From NCBI GenBank assembly GCA_041694515.1, contig JASMSZ010000155.1:1-31093 (forward strand): DNA of 31,093 nucleotides, given 5' to 3'. This DNA comes from Halanaerobium sp041694515. Its GTDB lineage: Bacteria > Bacillota > Halanaerobiia > Halanaerobiales > Halanaerobiaceae. Shown in pieces: positions 23,173-31,064 of the stretch (positions within the stretch are counted from its first letter, which is position 1; each line of letters opens with the position of its first letter). Position numbers and translations under genes: made by a program. The notes under the pieces are model-generated. The model made no database searches. It saw nothing but the letters and a program-made list of their open reading frames with translations, and had not been told where the DNA came from.

Positions 23173-24459
23173 ATGAATTCTACAGCAAAGGGAGATCGGC
23201 CGCATATTGCAGTTTTTGGCAGGCGAAATGTTGGAAAGTCTTCTTTAATTAATAAGCTGACCAATCAGAAGCTGGCCCTTGTTTCCAGCCAGCCTGGAAC
23301 TACAACTGATCCAGTTTATAAGGCAATGGAACTGCTGCCGATTGGACCGGTGATGATGATTGATACAGCAGGGATTGATGATCAGGGTGAGCTGGGAGAA
23401 ATGCGAATCAAAAAGACTAAAGAAATTATGCGGAAGACTGATCTGGCGCTGCTTGTTATTTCAGCTGTGCAGGGTGCAGGAGAGTTCGAAGCTGAGTTGG
23501 TCAGGGAATTTAAAGAAAGAGATATTCCTTTTATAATTGTTTTAAATAAAGTTGAACTGCTGGATCCAGAAAGTAAAGAGCAGGCTGCAGTTTCAGAAGA
23601 ATTCAATCAATTTTTCGAAAAACATGAGCTGGAATTTATAAAAGCCAGTGCAGAAGCTGAAATCAATATAGATTTAATTAGAGAAAAAGCTGCCGAGAAA
23701 ATGCCTCAGGATCACAGTCGGGATACAATTATGGGAGATTTAATTGAAGCAGGAGAGGTAGCTGTTTTAGTGACTCCCATTGACAGTGCAGCACCCAAAG
23801 GAAGATTGATTCTGCCTCAGGTTCAGACAATCAGAGATATTTTAGATCATGATGCTGCAGCTCTGGTGACCAAAAAAGCCGAAGTAAGCTCTGAAATAAA
23901 TAAATTGAAAAAGAAGCCTAAAATTGTAGTTACTGATTCTCAGGCTTTTGAAATGGTATCGAAAGAGGTACCACAAGACATTTTAATGACAGGGTTTTCT
24001 GTTCTTTTTGCCCGCTACAAAGGTGATCTGAATACTTTTGTCAGAGGAGCAAAGGTAATGGATAAATTGAAAGCCGGTGATAAGGTTCTGGTAGCAGAAG
24101 CCTGTACCCACCGCCGCCAGCAGGATGATATTGGTACAGTTAAAATTCCAAACTGGATTCATAATCAAATTAGTCCGGAAATTGAATTTGAACATGTAGC
24201 TGGAAGAGAATTTCCGGATAATCTGGAAGAATACACAATTATTTTGCACTGCGGCAGCTGTATGCTAAACCGCAAGGAAGTTTTATCGAGATTAGAGGAG
24301 GCAAATCAGGCAGGAATTCCGGTAATTAATTATGGAATCGCTATTGCCTGGCTGCATGGAATTTTAGACCGCGCCTTAAAACCTTTTCCAGAAGCACTAA
24401 AACTCTGGCAGCAGGATCAGATAGATGTGGAACGAAAAGAAATGGAAGAGGTGATTTAG
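23173..24459 (+). CDS. hydF: [FeFe]-hydrogenase maturation GTPase/scaffold HydF
   Basis: A 428-residue protein. The N-terminal GTPase domain has a P-loop GRRNVGKSS (16-24), TTT in switch I (43-45), DTAGIDD (64-70) and NKVE (125-128). The C-terminal Fe-S region carries CxH (C311, H313) and HCGSC (H359, C360, C363), giving the family pattern CxHx45HCxxC. HydF is the scaffold on which the 2Fe subcluster is assembled before transfer to apo-hydrogenase. AAGGAAGTGG precedes the ATG. The TAG stop is immediately followed by the hydE start. Confidence 0.97.
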   Translation: MNSTAKGDRPHIAVFGRRNVGKSSLINKLTNQKLALVSSQPGTTTDPVYKAMELLPIGPVMMIDTAGIDDQGELGEMRIKKTKEIMRKTDLALLVISAVQGAGEFEAELVREFKERDIPFIIVLNKVELLDPESKEQAAVSEEFNQFFEKHELEFIKASAEAEINIDLIREKAAEKMPQDHSRDTIMGDLIEAGEVAVLVTPIDSAAPKGRLILPQVQTIRDILDHDAAALVTKKAEVSSEINKLKKKPKIVVTDSQAFEMVSKEVPQDILMTGFSVLFARYKGDLNTFVRGAKVMDKLKAGDKVLVAEACTHRRQQDDIGTVKIPNWIHNQISPEIEFEHVAGREFPDNLEEYTIILHCGSCMLNRKEVLSRLEEANQAGIPVINYGIAIAWLHGILDRALKPFPEALKLWQQDQIDVERKEMEEVI

Positions 24460-25503
24460 TTGAATCAATTTGAAATAAAAAGACTGGTTGACCAGGCCTC
24501 TGAGAAGGCAGAACTAAATAAAGAAGAAATTACATCTCTGCTGGCAGCAGATATCAATCAGCTTGATTATCTACTGCAGAAAGCAGATCAGAAGAGGAAA
24601 GAGATCTGTGGAGATGAGGTTCATTTAAGAGCAATTATTGAGTTTTCCAGCTACTGTAAGCAGAACTGTCATTACTGTGGCTTGAGAAAAGCTAATCAGA
24701 AACTTGAGCGTTATCAGTTAGAAAAAGAAGAAATTATTAAAACTGCTCAGATGGCGGCTGAACTTGGTTATCAGACCGTTGTACTGCAGTCAGGAGAAGA
24801 TGAATATCCGGCGGCTGAAATTACAGAGATTATTAAGGAAATTAAAAATACAACCGGGATGGCAATTACTTTAAGCCTGGGAGAAAGAGATTTTGCGGCC
24901 TATAAACTCTGGCGGGAAGCTGGTGCTGATCGCTATCTCTTAAAACATGAAATAGCAGATCGTGCTTTATACGAAAAATATCATCCGGGGATGAGTTTTG
25001 ACAACAGGATTGAAAGTCTTAAGTATCTTAAAACAATCGGCTATCAGATTGGAAGTGGGGTCATAATTGACCTACCGGGACAGACCCCCGAGATTATGGC
25101 TGAAGACCTGCTTTTATCTCAGGATTTAGAGCTTGATATGATTGGCTCGGGACCTTTTATTCCTCATCAGCAGACACCGCTTAAAGATAGTAAGACTGGA
25201 ACAGTGGAGATGACTCTAAAGTTCACTGCCTTAAGCCGGCTGCTGCTGCCGCTGGCTCATATCCCGGCAACAACTGCTCTGGGTACAATTGATGCTGAAG
25301 GCAGGCAGAAGGCTCTGCTGGCAGGAGCTAATGTAGTGATGCCCAATGTAACTGATTCACAGTACCGGGAAAAATATCAAATTTATCCGGAAAAAATCTG
25401 TATCAATGAGGCAGCGGGAGACTGCCGCCAGTGTATTGGTGGAATCATTGCTTCTCTCGGCCGTTTTGTCAGTCAGGATAAAGGACACAGTTTGAGAAAA
25501 TAA
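24460..25503 (+). CDS. hydE: [FeFe]-hydrogenase maturase HydE (radical SAM)
   Basis: A 347-residue radical-SAM enzyme of the BioB-like group that acts on the HydG-derived Fe(CO)2(CN)-cysteine complex during H-cluster assembly. The SAM cluster CX3CX2C is C66/C70/C73 (SYCKQNCHYCGLR). The optional second site CX7CX2C near the C-terminus is also present (KICINEAAGDCRQCIGG). The start is TTG 24460, directly after the hydF TAG, with GAGGTG at 24448-24453 six bases upstream inside hydF. It ends the maturation block; no hydA or other hydrogenase structural gene follows. Confidence 0.96.
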   Translation: MNQFEIKRLVDQASEKAELNKEEITSLLAADINQLDYLLQKADQKRKEICGDEVHLRAIIEFSSYCKQNCHYCGLRKANQKLERYQLEKEEIIKTAQMAAELGYQTVVLQSGEDEYPAAEITEIIKEIKNTTGMAITLSLGERDFAAYKLWREAGADRYLLKHEIADRALYEKYHPGMSFDNRIESLKYLKTIGYQIGSGVIIDLPGQTPEIMAEDLLLSQDLELDMIGSGPFIPHQQTPLKDSKTGTVEMTLKFTALSRLLLPLAHIPATTALGTIDAEGRQKALLAGANVVMPNVTDSQYREKYQIYPEKICINEAAGDCRQCIGGIIASLGRFVSQDKGHSLRK

Positions 25504-25547
25504 AAATAATTAATAAAATTTTAAAAAACGGAATAAGGTTTTTAAAG

Positions 25548-25606
25548 AAAAAAGCTCCCATTCAGGCTGCAGTTAGAATTAACTTTAACAGGGCCGTTGG
25601 GAGCTT
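25548..25606 (-). terminator. Terminator between convergent hydE and SulP genes
   Basis: AAGCTCCCA (25552-25560) and TGGGAGCTT (25598-25606) are perfect arms around a 37-base loop that holds a minor AGTTA/TAACT stem. Read on the minus strand the stem runs straight into a T-tract (25553-25548), so it mainly terminates the SulP gene. Plus-strand function for hydE is weaker. Confidence 0.7.
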
Positions 25607-25616
25607 AGTTATTTAT

Positions 25617-27368
25617 TTAATTATTATTTTTCTCATTTTCTTTATTTTCCTGATTCTCATTTGTACTTTGATCATTATTCTCATCTTTTGAATTTTTTTG
25701 TTTCCCAAAGCCATTATGGCTGAATTCGAGGGCTTTATGGGTGGCAGCAAAATATTCAGTTTCTGGCAGATAAATATTGGCTTCTCCAACTTTTTCTACA
25801 AGCCCAATTTTGCGGAAAATTTTAAGCAGCCGCTCATTAACTCCGGTCAGCATAATTTCTCCACCATTTTCCTGCACCTGGTCTATAAAATCTTCTAAGA
25901 CTTTGATAATTGTAATATCAATTCTTCTAACATTTCTCAGTCTGATAATAAAATCTGTTTTTGGTTGATAAAATTCCTCCAGCTGTTCTTTTAAATCATC
26001 TGCAGCACTAAAATGGACTGCTCCTTTAAGATCAATAACTCGTGCCTGTCTGGCGGAAATGTCTGATTCAGCTGTTTTTTCATCCTGGATATTATGCAGA
26101 TGATAACCTTCGTCATCCTCTTTTTTGTCATAATATAACATATCAATGTCAGCTTCTTTGGAAATTTGTAAGACTACCACTAAAGAGACCAAAACTCCAA
26201 AATAAATTGCCTGATCAATATTTGGGAGGACAATGGTGGCAAGAAAGGTTGTTCCAAAAATTAAAGCGTCTCCCCTGGTAGTTTTCAGATTTCTGATTAC
26301 TTCTTTTAGATCCAGGATTCCGACTGCTGCTGAGATAACAAGTCCTGCTAAAACAGCAACTGGAATATAGGCCAGATAAGTTCTGAAAAATATAATAAAT
26401 AAAATAATCGAAATTGCAGAGAAAAATTGGGAAACTCTATGTTTGGCTCCTGCACTTAAATTGGTAAAAGTTTTTGCAAAAGAAGAAGAAATAGCAAAAC
26501 CACTAAAAAATGAAATTACCATATTTGTAATCCCCTGACTCCTAAATTCTCGATCAAAGTTAGGTTCTTCTTCTGTTTTCAAAGCAAGTGACTGCAGTAC
26601 AGCCATAGTCTGGATTAATCCAAGTAAGGCAATAGAAAAGGCTTTAGTGTAAACCTGGCCTATAAGATTCCAGTCCAGGCTTATGAGATTAAAATCTATA
26701 ATTCTTTTTGGGATTTCCCCGACCAGTGGTATTGACTGATTAATTCCCGCTGCTGTAGTTAGAATAGTCATTAAGACTACTGTTATTAGATATTCCGGCA
26801 GTGATTTCTTGATTAGGGGTATCACAAAGATTAAAAATAAAGTTGCTGCACCAACTGCTAAATTAAGATAATTCAGCTCGGAAATATTTGAAATGAACTG
26901 GGTGCTTTTGGTGATTACATTTGAACCACTGACACTGACACCTGTGAAATTTTCTATTTGAGAAAACAAAATCAATACAGCTGCTCCGTGTGAAAGTCCA
27001 ACCACCACCGGGTGTGAAATGTATTTTATTAATTCACTTAAATTAAAACTGACCAGTAAAAATTGAAAGAGGCCGATTAAAAAGGTAGTTAAAAATATAA
27101 CCTGCAGATAATTTTCGCCCTGAAAACTACTTAAACTACTGTAAAGAGCTACTGTCAACATATTTGTTGGGCCTACAATTACATAAGAGGAAAAATTGAA
27201 GATAGAGGCGGTCAGCATTGAAAAAATTGACGCGTAAATACCGTAAATTGGATTAATTCCTAAAATTAAAGCATAAGCCATATTCTGCGGCAGTGCAATA
27301 GTAGCAGTAGTTAAACCACTCAGCATATCTCCACTATATTTATTAAATAAATTTTTTACATTTTGCAA
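25617..27368 (-). CDS. SulP-family anion permease with STAS domain
   Basis: 583 residues: a SLC26/SulP membrane domain (residues ~10-400) with LTTATIALPQNMAYALILGINPIYG, the VGPTNMLTVAL region and HPVVVGLSHGAAV, then a cytoplasmic STAS domain (~435-545) beginning ARVIDLKGAVHFSAADDL. The usual phosphorylatable Ser of STAS proteins is absent: the loop reads RRIDITIIKVLEDF. The last ~30 residues are Asn/Glu/Lys-rich low complexity. The start is TTG 27368, preceded by GGGGTGA with short spacing; the GGTGAATCACC there is a perfect small palindrome. Substrate (sulfate, bicarbonate, other anion) cannot be assigned; many bacterial members are misnamed sulfate permeases. Confidence 0.88.
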   Translation of the reverse strand: MQNVKNLFNKYSGDMLSGLTTATIALPQNMAYALILGINPIYGIYASIFSMLTASIFNFSSYVIVGPTNMLTVALYSSLSSFQGENYLQVIFLTTFLIGLFQFLLVSFNLSELIKYISHPVVVGLSHGAAVLILFSQIENFTGVSVSGSNVITKSTQFISNISELNYLNLAVGAATLFLIFVIPLIKKSLPEYLITVVLMTILTTAAGINQSIPLVGEIPKRIIDFNLISLDWNLIGQVYTKAFSIALLGLIQTMAVLQSLALKTEEEPNFDREFRSQGITNMVISFFSGFAISSSFAKTFTNLSAGAKHRVSQFFSAISIILFIIFFRTYLAYIPVAVLAGLVISAAVGILDLKEVIRNLKTTRGDALIFGTTFLATIVLPNIDQAIYFGVLVSLVVVLQISKEADIDMLYYDKKEDDEGYHLHNIQDEKTAESDISARQARVIDLKGAVHFSAADDLKEQLEEFYQPKTDFIIRLRNVRRIDITIIKVLEDFIDQVQENGGEIMLTGVNERLLKIFRKIGLVEKVGEANIYLPETEYFAATHKALEFSHNGFGKQKNSKDENNDQSTNENQENKENEKNNN

Positions 27369-27447
27369 GGTGATTCACCCCGATTTTTTTAATATATTCG
27401 AACTTTGCTTATAGTTTAACAGGCCAGCCAGAAACTTTCAATTAAAA

Positions 27448-27524
27448 AAATTAATTTTATAACTCAAACTTCGCATTTGCAAAAGGATTATTTATGTGCG
27501 AAGTTTGAGTTATAAAATTAATTT
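27448..27524. repeat. Perfect 28-bp inverted repeat, 21-base loop
   Basis: Left arm 27448-27475 (starts AAATTAATTTTATAACTC, ends CTTCGCA) and right arm 27497-27524 are exact reverse complements. It lies in the 354-base gap between the divergent SulP and SLC13 genes, outside the likely core promoters of both. It resembles a small non-autonomous insertion (MITE) or transposon end pair. The flanks show no duplication that I can confirm. Confidence 0.8.
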
Positions 27525-27605
27525 AGCATATGTAGAGAGCAGGATAAGTAAGCTGCAGCAGCTAAAAACATAAGATAAAATTTATTAAAATATATTTTTA
27601 GATAC

Positions 27606-27634
27606 TTGAAAAATAAAATAAAATTCATTAAAAT
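27606..27634 (+). promoter_or_regulatory. Possible promoter for the SLC13 permease
   Basis: TTGAAA (27606-27611), 17-base spacer, TAAAAT (27629-27634) in very AT-rich DNA, giving a leader of about 80 bases. AT richness makes chance matches likely. Confidence 0.4.
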
Positions 27635-27722
27635 AAAATAAGAAATTACTCTGCAAAAAAACTAAAATAATTTAAAACGAAGCTGATTAAAAAAATATTG
27701 AATTTAATAGGAGGAGATGAAT

Positions 27723-29657
27723 ATGTTAACAAAAAATAATTATTTAACTGCAGTATTCATTTTGCTTATTCTATTATTTGTTTTTTTTCAACCATATTGT
27801 GTGCAGGCACAAGAAAGTCAAAATAAGACAAATATTAAAAGTACACCAACTTTTAATCAAGGAATACTTATTATTATTTTGTTAATATTTTTACTTTTAG
27901 TTATGTTTATATGGGAGCCGCTTCCAATAGGTGTTATATCTTTATGTATACCAGTTATTTTAATTATACTCAATTTCTGGACGAAGGTCTCAGTTGAGGA
28001 TGCTTTATCAGGATTTAGTAATTCAGCGACAATTACAGTTATGGCAATGTTTGTAATTAGTAGGGGAATTCAAAATAGTGGAGCAATGCAATTTCTAGGA
28101 AATAAAATTATTAAATATACTGGTGATAATGAGAAAAAACAGGTGATTGCAATAAGTGGACTTACAGGTATTATTGCTGGTTTTATTAATAACACTCCGA
28201 CAGTTGCTACTTTTATACCTATGGTGACTGATTTAGCTAGAAAAACAAAAGTATCTCCCTCTAAATTGTTAATCCCACTTTCTTATGCTGCTATGCTGGG
28301 TGGTACATTAACTTTATTAGGGACATCCACTAATCTTTTAGGAAGTCAGGTATCTGCTCGCTTGATAAACCATCCTTTTTCCATGTTTGAATTCACAAAA
28401 TTAGGGATAGTAGTATTTGTGGTGGGAATTTTATATTTAATAACAATTGGACACCGCTTAATACCCGAAAGAATAAAACATGATGTAAAAGATTATATAG
28501 AAGAATATGAAATAGAAAAATATTTAACTGAAATAAAAATAGCTGAAAATTCTCCGTTAATTGGGCAGGATATAGGAGAGTTATTGTCAAATAAGGGTAA
28601 AAATTTAGATATTATACAATTAAATCGCAATAATGAAAAATATATGGAACCTCTAGAATTAAAAACAATTAGGCCAAATGATCATTTGGTTATTAGAGCA
28701 GATTATGAAACTGTTTTAGAATTTGCAAAGATTAATGGGATAATTATTCTACCAGAAATTAAAATTTCTCAAGCACAATTAGAAAACGAGATAACCGGCC
28801 AGAAAGTAATTGAATTAGTTATTCCTGATAACTCGTTTTTGAAAGGCAGGACTATAAATAATGTTAATTTCCTTAATCGTTATGATGCAAGTTTGCTTGC
28901 AATTAGACATGGAGGGGAAATTGCCCATACTGATATTAAAAATTTCTATTTGAGGGAAGGGGATGTTCTTCTATTACTGGCTGCTGAAAATACTATAGAA
29001 AGGCTAAAAGAAAATCAAAACTTTATAATAAGAGAAAGGGATGAAACAGAAACTATTGATTATAAGCCTTTAGATATTATTTTATCAGTAGGAATTGCTT
29101 TTTCGATAATTATTTTGGCATCACTTAAAATATTGCCGATTCCGATTGCTACTTTAGCAGGTATTGCAGCAATGGTTATCCTGAAATTAATAAATCCACA
29201 GGAAATATATGATTCAATTAATTGGGAAGTTATTTTTCTTTTAGCGGGTTTAATACCATTAGGGGTTGCAATTGAGCAGACTGGAACTGCTAAGTTTATA
29301 GCTAATCAGATTTTAAATATTGCAGGGTTTTTACCGGATATTATTGTTTTGGCGATATTTTATTATATGACTACATTACTTACAGATATAATAAGTAATA
29401 ATGCCACTGTGGTACTTATGATTCCGGTGGCAATAAATGCTGCAGATCAGATTGGAGCAAATCCTTTTGCCTTTGTTTTAGCAGTAACATTTGCTGCTAG
29501 TGCTTCGTTTGCGAGCCCGGTAGGCTACCAAACAAATTTAATGGTTTATGGACCGGGAGGGTATAAATTTAGGGATTATGTACTAGTAGGTGCACCCTTA
29601 GAAATAATAATGGCTGTTATAGTACCCACTGCTATTTCAATATTTTGGGGGTTATAA
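27723..29657 (+). CDS. SLC13-family permease with two TrkA-C domains
   Basis: 644 residues from ATG 27723. A signal-like N-terminal segment ends near VQAQES; the first permease half follows (NNTPTVATFIPM; GGTLTLLGTSTNLLG), then a soluble central region (~210-385) with two TrkA-C-like regulatory domains, then the second half (TDIISNNATVVLMIPVA; SPVGYQTNLMVYGPGGY). Such DASS-type carriers move dicarboxylates, sulfate or other anions with Na+; the substrate is unknown here. ATG 27723 is preferred to ATG 27717 because AGGAGG at 27709-27714 is 8 rather than 2 bases away. Codon use differs from the neighbours: AT-rich, with very few CTG leucines, suggesting acquisition. Confidence 0.88.
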   Translation: MLTKNNYLTAVFILLILLFVFFQPYCVQAQESQNKTNIKSTPTFNQGILIIILLIFLLLVMFIWEPLPIGVISLCIPVILIILNFWTKVSVEDALSGFSNSATITVMAMFVISRGIQNSGAMQFLGNKIIKYTGDNEKKQVIAISGLTGIIAGFINNTPTVATFIPMVTDLARKTKVSPSKLLIPLSYAAMLGGTLTLLGTSTNLLGSQVSARLINHPFSMFEFTKLGIVVFVVGILYLITIGHRLIPERIKHDVKDYIEEYEIEKYLTEIKIAENSPLIGQDIGELLSNKGKNLDIIQLNRNNEKYMEPLELKTIRPNDHLVIRADYETVLEFAKINGIIILPEIKISQAQLENEITGQKVIELVIPDNSFLKGRTINNVNFLNRYDASLLAIRHGGEIAHTDIKNFYLREGDVLLLLAAENTIERLKENQNFIIRERDETETIDYKPLDIILSVGIAFSIIILASLKILPIPIATLAGIAAMVILKLINPQEIYDSINWEVIFLLAGLIPLGVAIEQTGTAKFIANQILNIAGFLPDIIVLAIFYYMTTLLTDIISNNATVVLMIPVAINAADQIGANPFAFVLAVTFAASASFASPVGYQTNLMVYGPGGYKFRDYVLVGAPLEIIMAVIVPTAISIFWGL

Positions 29658-29665
29658 AGCATATA

Positions 29666-29947
29666 ACTGTCATAGAACTACAGCAAGTCGAGAAATTAAG
29701 AAGAGTTTAATGTTCAGAAAATAAAGGTTATGAGCTGAAGCAGAAAATGAAAGAACAAAATGTCCTTCGGACAATCTGTAATATAGTAAGGTTAAATTTT
29801 GTTGATAGCGGAAATTATGAAACTATAAATATTATCCCCAACAAACCATCAGGTATAATTTCCTAGCTAATAAAAAATGGTGCAGAATTATTAGATGGTG
29901 AACAGGTTTTTTCAGAACTAAAGAAAAAATATCAAAATCCCATTTGA
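29666..29947 (+). pseudogene. Broken ORF remnant of unknown family
   Basis: One frame is protein-like across the region but carries two in-frame stops, TAA 29708-29710 and TAG 29864-29866, before its terminal TGA at 29945-29947. Readable parts include TVIELQQVEKLRRV, QKMKEQNVLRTICNIVRLNF, SGNYETINIIPNKPSGII, and LIKNGAELLDGEQVFSELKK. The last stretch resembles the tail of small helical proteins, but I do not recognise the family. No ATG with a ribosome site leads it. Its TGA overlaps the -35 of the thiT promoter. Confidence 0.4.
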
Positions 29948-29972
29948 TTAATCTCAATTTCTATTGTATAAT
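29944..29972 (+). promoter_or_regulatory. Sigma-A-type promoter for the TPP riboswitch-thiT unit
   Basis: TTGATT (29944-29949), 17-base spacer, TATAAT (29967-29972). Transcription would begin near 29979, about 40 bases before the riboswitch. A perfect 12-bp palindrome TAGAAATTTCTA (29982-29993) lies just past the start point and could be an operator, though it is AT-rich. Confidence 0.65.
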
Positions 29973-30017
29973 ACAGCTAGATAGAAATTTCTACATGACT
30001 AGATTTAAAAATTAAAG

Positions 30018-30099
30018 ACTGGGGAGCCAAACTGGAGGCTGAGAGGATGAGCAATCATCGACCCATGGACCTGATCCTGGTAATGCAGGCGTAGGTAGT
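30018..30099 (+). ncRNA. TPP riboswitch (THI element) controlling thiT
   Basis: Conserved core: GGGGAGCC, GGCTGAGAGGA (~30037-30047), GACCC (30060-30064), GGACCTGATCCTGG and AATGCAGGCGTAGGTAG, closed by a short outer stem ACT/AGT. This is the thiamin pyrophosphate aptamer. A terminator follows at 30114-30153 and then thiT, so TPP binding is expected to switch off thiamine uptake. Confidence 0.93.
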
Positions 30100-30113
30100 T
30101 ATATAAAGACATT

Positions 30114-30153
30114 AAACCCTCCGGTTTGTTCCTCACAAATCAGGAGGGTTTTT
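30114..30153 (+). terminator. Riboswitch expression platform: terminator that contains the thiT ribosome site
   Basis: AAACCCTCC (30114-30122) pairs with GGAGGGTTT (30143-30151), extended inward by GGTTTGT/ACAAATC with one bulged A, and followed by T residues. The AGGAGG (30142-30147) that serves ATG 30157 lies in the 3' arm, so the same stem can both stop transcription and hide the ribosome site. Confidence 0.85.
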
Positions 30154-30156
30154 ATT

Positions 30157-30687
30157 ATGCAGAATAAATTTTCAACAAGAATGCTGGCAGAAATCGGGGT
30201 GGCGGTTGCTCTGGCAGTTGTGCTTAATTTCCTCAAACTCTGGCGGATGCCTCAGGGAGGTTCGGTCAGTTTAGAAATGCTCCCAATCTTTATAATTGCT
30301 TTTCGCTGGGGTCTGGGAGCAGGAATGTTTAGTGGTCTGGCCTATGGACTGCTGCAGCTGATGTTTGGAGCCTATATTATTCATCCAGTTCAGCTGATTA
30401 TGGATTATCCCCTGCCCTATATGGTTTTAGGAGCAGCAGGAATGTTTAAGATCAGAAAAGATGAGATTATTCAGCCTCTTAAAATGTTTTGGGCAGTGGT
30501 AGTGGCCTCGGCCTTAAGGTTAATTGTTCATATTTTGTCAGGAGTTATCTTTTTTGGCAGTTATGCACCAGAAGGACAGAATGTCTGGGTATACTCTACA
30601 GTTTATAATGCGACATTTTTGATTCCGACAACTATAGTAACCTATATTGTGCTGATAATTGTAATGAAGGCCTTAGAAAGCAAATAA
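30157..30687 (+). CDS. thiT: ECF-type thiamine transporter S component ThiT
   Basis: A 176-residue protein with six hydrophobic segments, the normal ThiT size. It contains MPQGGSVSLEMLPIFIIA and HPVQLIMDYPLPYMVLG, the conserved thiamine-binding segments of the ThiT S component. It works with a shared ECF energising module (EcfA/A'/T), which is not encoded here. The TPP riboswitch directly upstream independently supports the thiamine assignment. AGGAGG has 9-base spacing to the ATG. Confidence 0.95.
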   Translation: MQNKFSTRMLAEIGVAVALAVVLNFLKLWRMPQGGSVSLEMLPIFIIAFRWGLGAGMFSGLAYGLLQLMFGAYIIHPVQLIMDYPLPYMVLGAAGMFKIRKDEIIQPLKMFWAVVVASALRLIVHILSGVIFFGSYAPEGQNVWVYSTVYNATFLIPTTIVTYIVLIIVMKALESK

Positions 30688-30770
30688 AAGAAAGCGAGTA
30701 TGACGGGCTCGATGCCCTAATGCTGAGCTGACCATGCGTTTATAAAAGAAAGCTCAGTACAATTAAATAT

Positions 30771-30854
30771 TAACAGGGGAGCCTTACGGCTGAGAAAAAG
30801 CAGATGCTTTGACCCTCAGGACCTGATCTGGATAATACCAGCGAAGGGAGTTGT
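30771..30854 (+). ncRNA. Second TPP riboswitch, no cognate gene in place
   Basis: Complete core: AACAGGGGAGCC, GGCTGAGAAAAAGCAG, GACCCTCAGGACCTGATCT, GGATAATACCAGCGAAGGGA, closed by AAC/GTT. It is closer to the textbook consensus than the first copy. A terminator follows at 30891-30926, but the next coding frame (31045) is transposase-like rather than a thiamin gene. The 83 bases between thiT and this element hold small hairpins (GGGCTCGATGCCC; TGAGCT/AGCTCA) and nothing else that I recognise. Confidence 0.93.
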
Positions 30855-30890
30855 GCAGCAGTTTTTATTTAAATAATTGCTCAAGTTATT

Positions 30891-30926
30891 AAACACAGTT
30901 TCCTTTAATCAGGGGCTGTGTTTTTT
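30891..30926 (+). terminator. Terminator of the second TPP riboswitch
   Basis: AAACACAG (30891-30898) pairs with CTGTGTTT (30916-30923), followed by a run of T to 30926. It is placed as an expression platform 37 bases after the aptamer. Another AT-rich near-palindrome (GTGTTTTA/TTAAACAC, 30927-30948) follows directly. Confidence 0.8.
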
Positions 30927-30974
30927 GTGTTTTAAAGTATTTAAACACCACTTTACAAGAAATATAAATAAAAA

Positions 30975-31064
30975 ATGCGACTGACCTCCTTTTCTGATAT
31001 AATATTTTCAACCATGAAAATATAAAAGAAAGGAAATCAGTCGCATGAATATTATATCAGAAAA
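30975..31064 (+). promoter_or_regulatory. Interleaved inverted repeats and extended -10 over the transposase start
   Basis: Arm A ATGCGACTGA (30975-30984) is the exact inverse of A' (31037-31046), which covers the first two bases of the start codon. Arm B TTTTCTGATATAATATT (30990-31006) is the exact inverse of B' (31048-31064), which is codons 2-7. Order A-B-A'-B' makes the two pairings compete. TGATATAAT (30995-31003) inside B is an extended -10 promoter; its transcript would start near 31010 and lack A and B. A further ATTTTCA/TGAAAAT hairpin lies at 31004-31021. Confidence 0.65.

Noticed and set aside
25548..25606. T-box-like terminator/antiterminator
   Set aside because: No T-box sequence, specifier loop or downstream target gene; fits a convergent-gene terminator.
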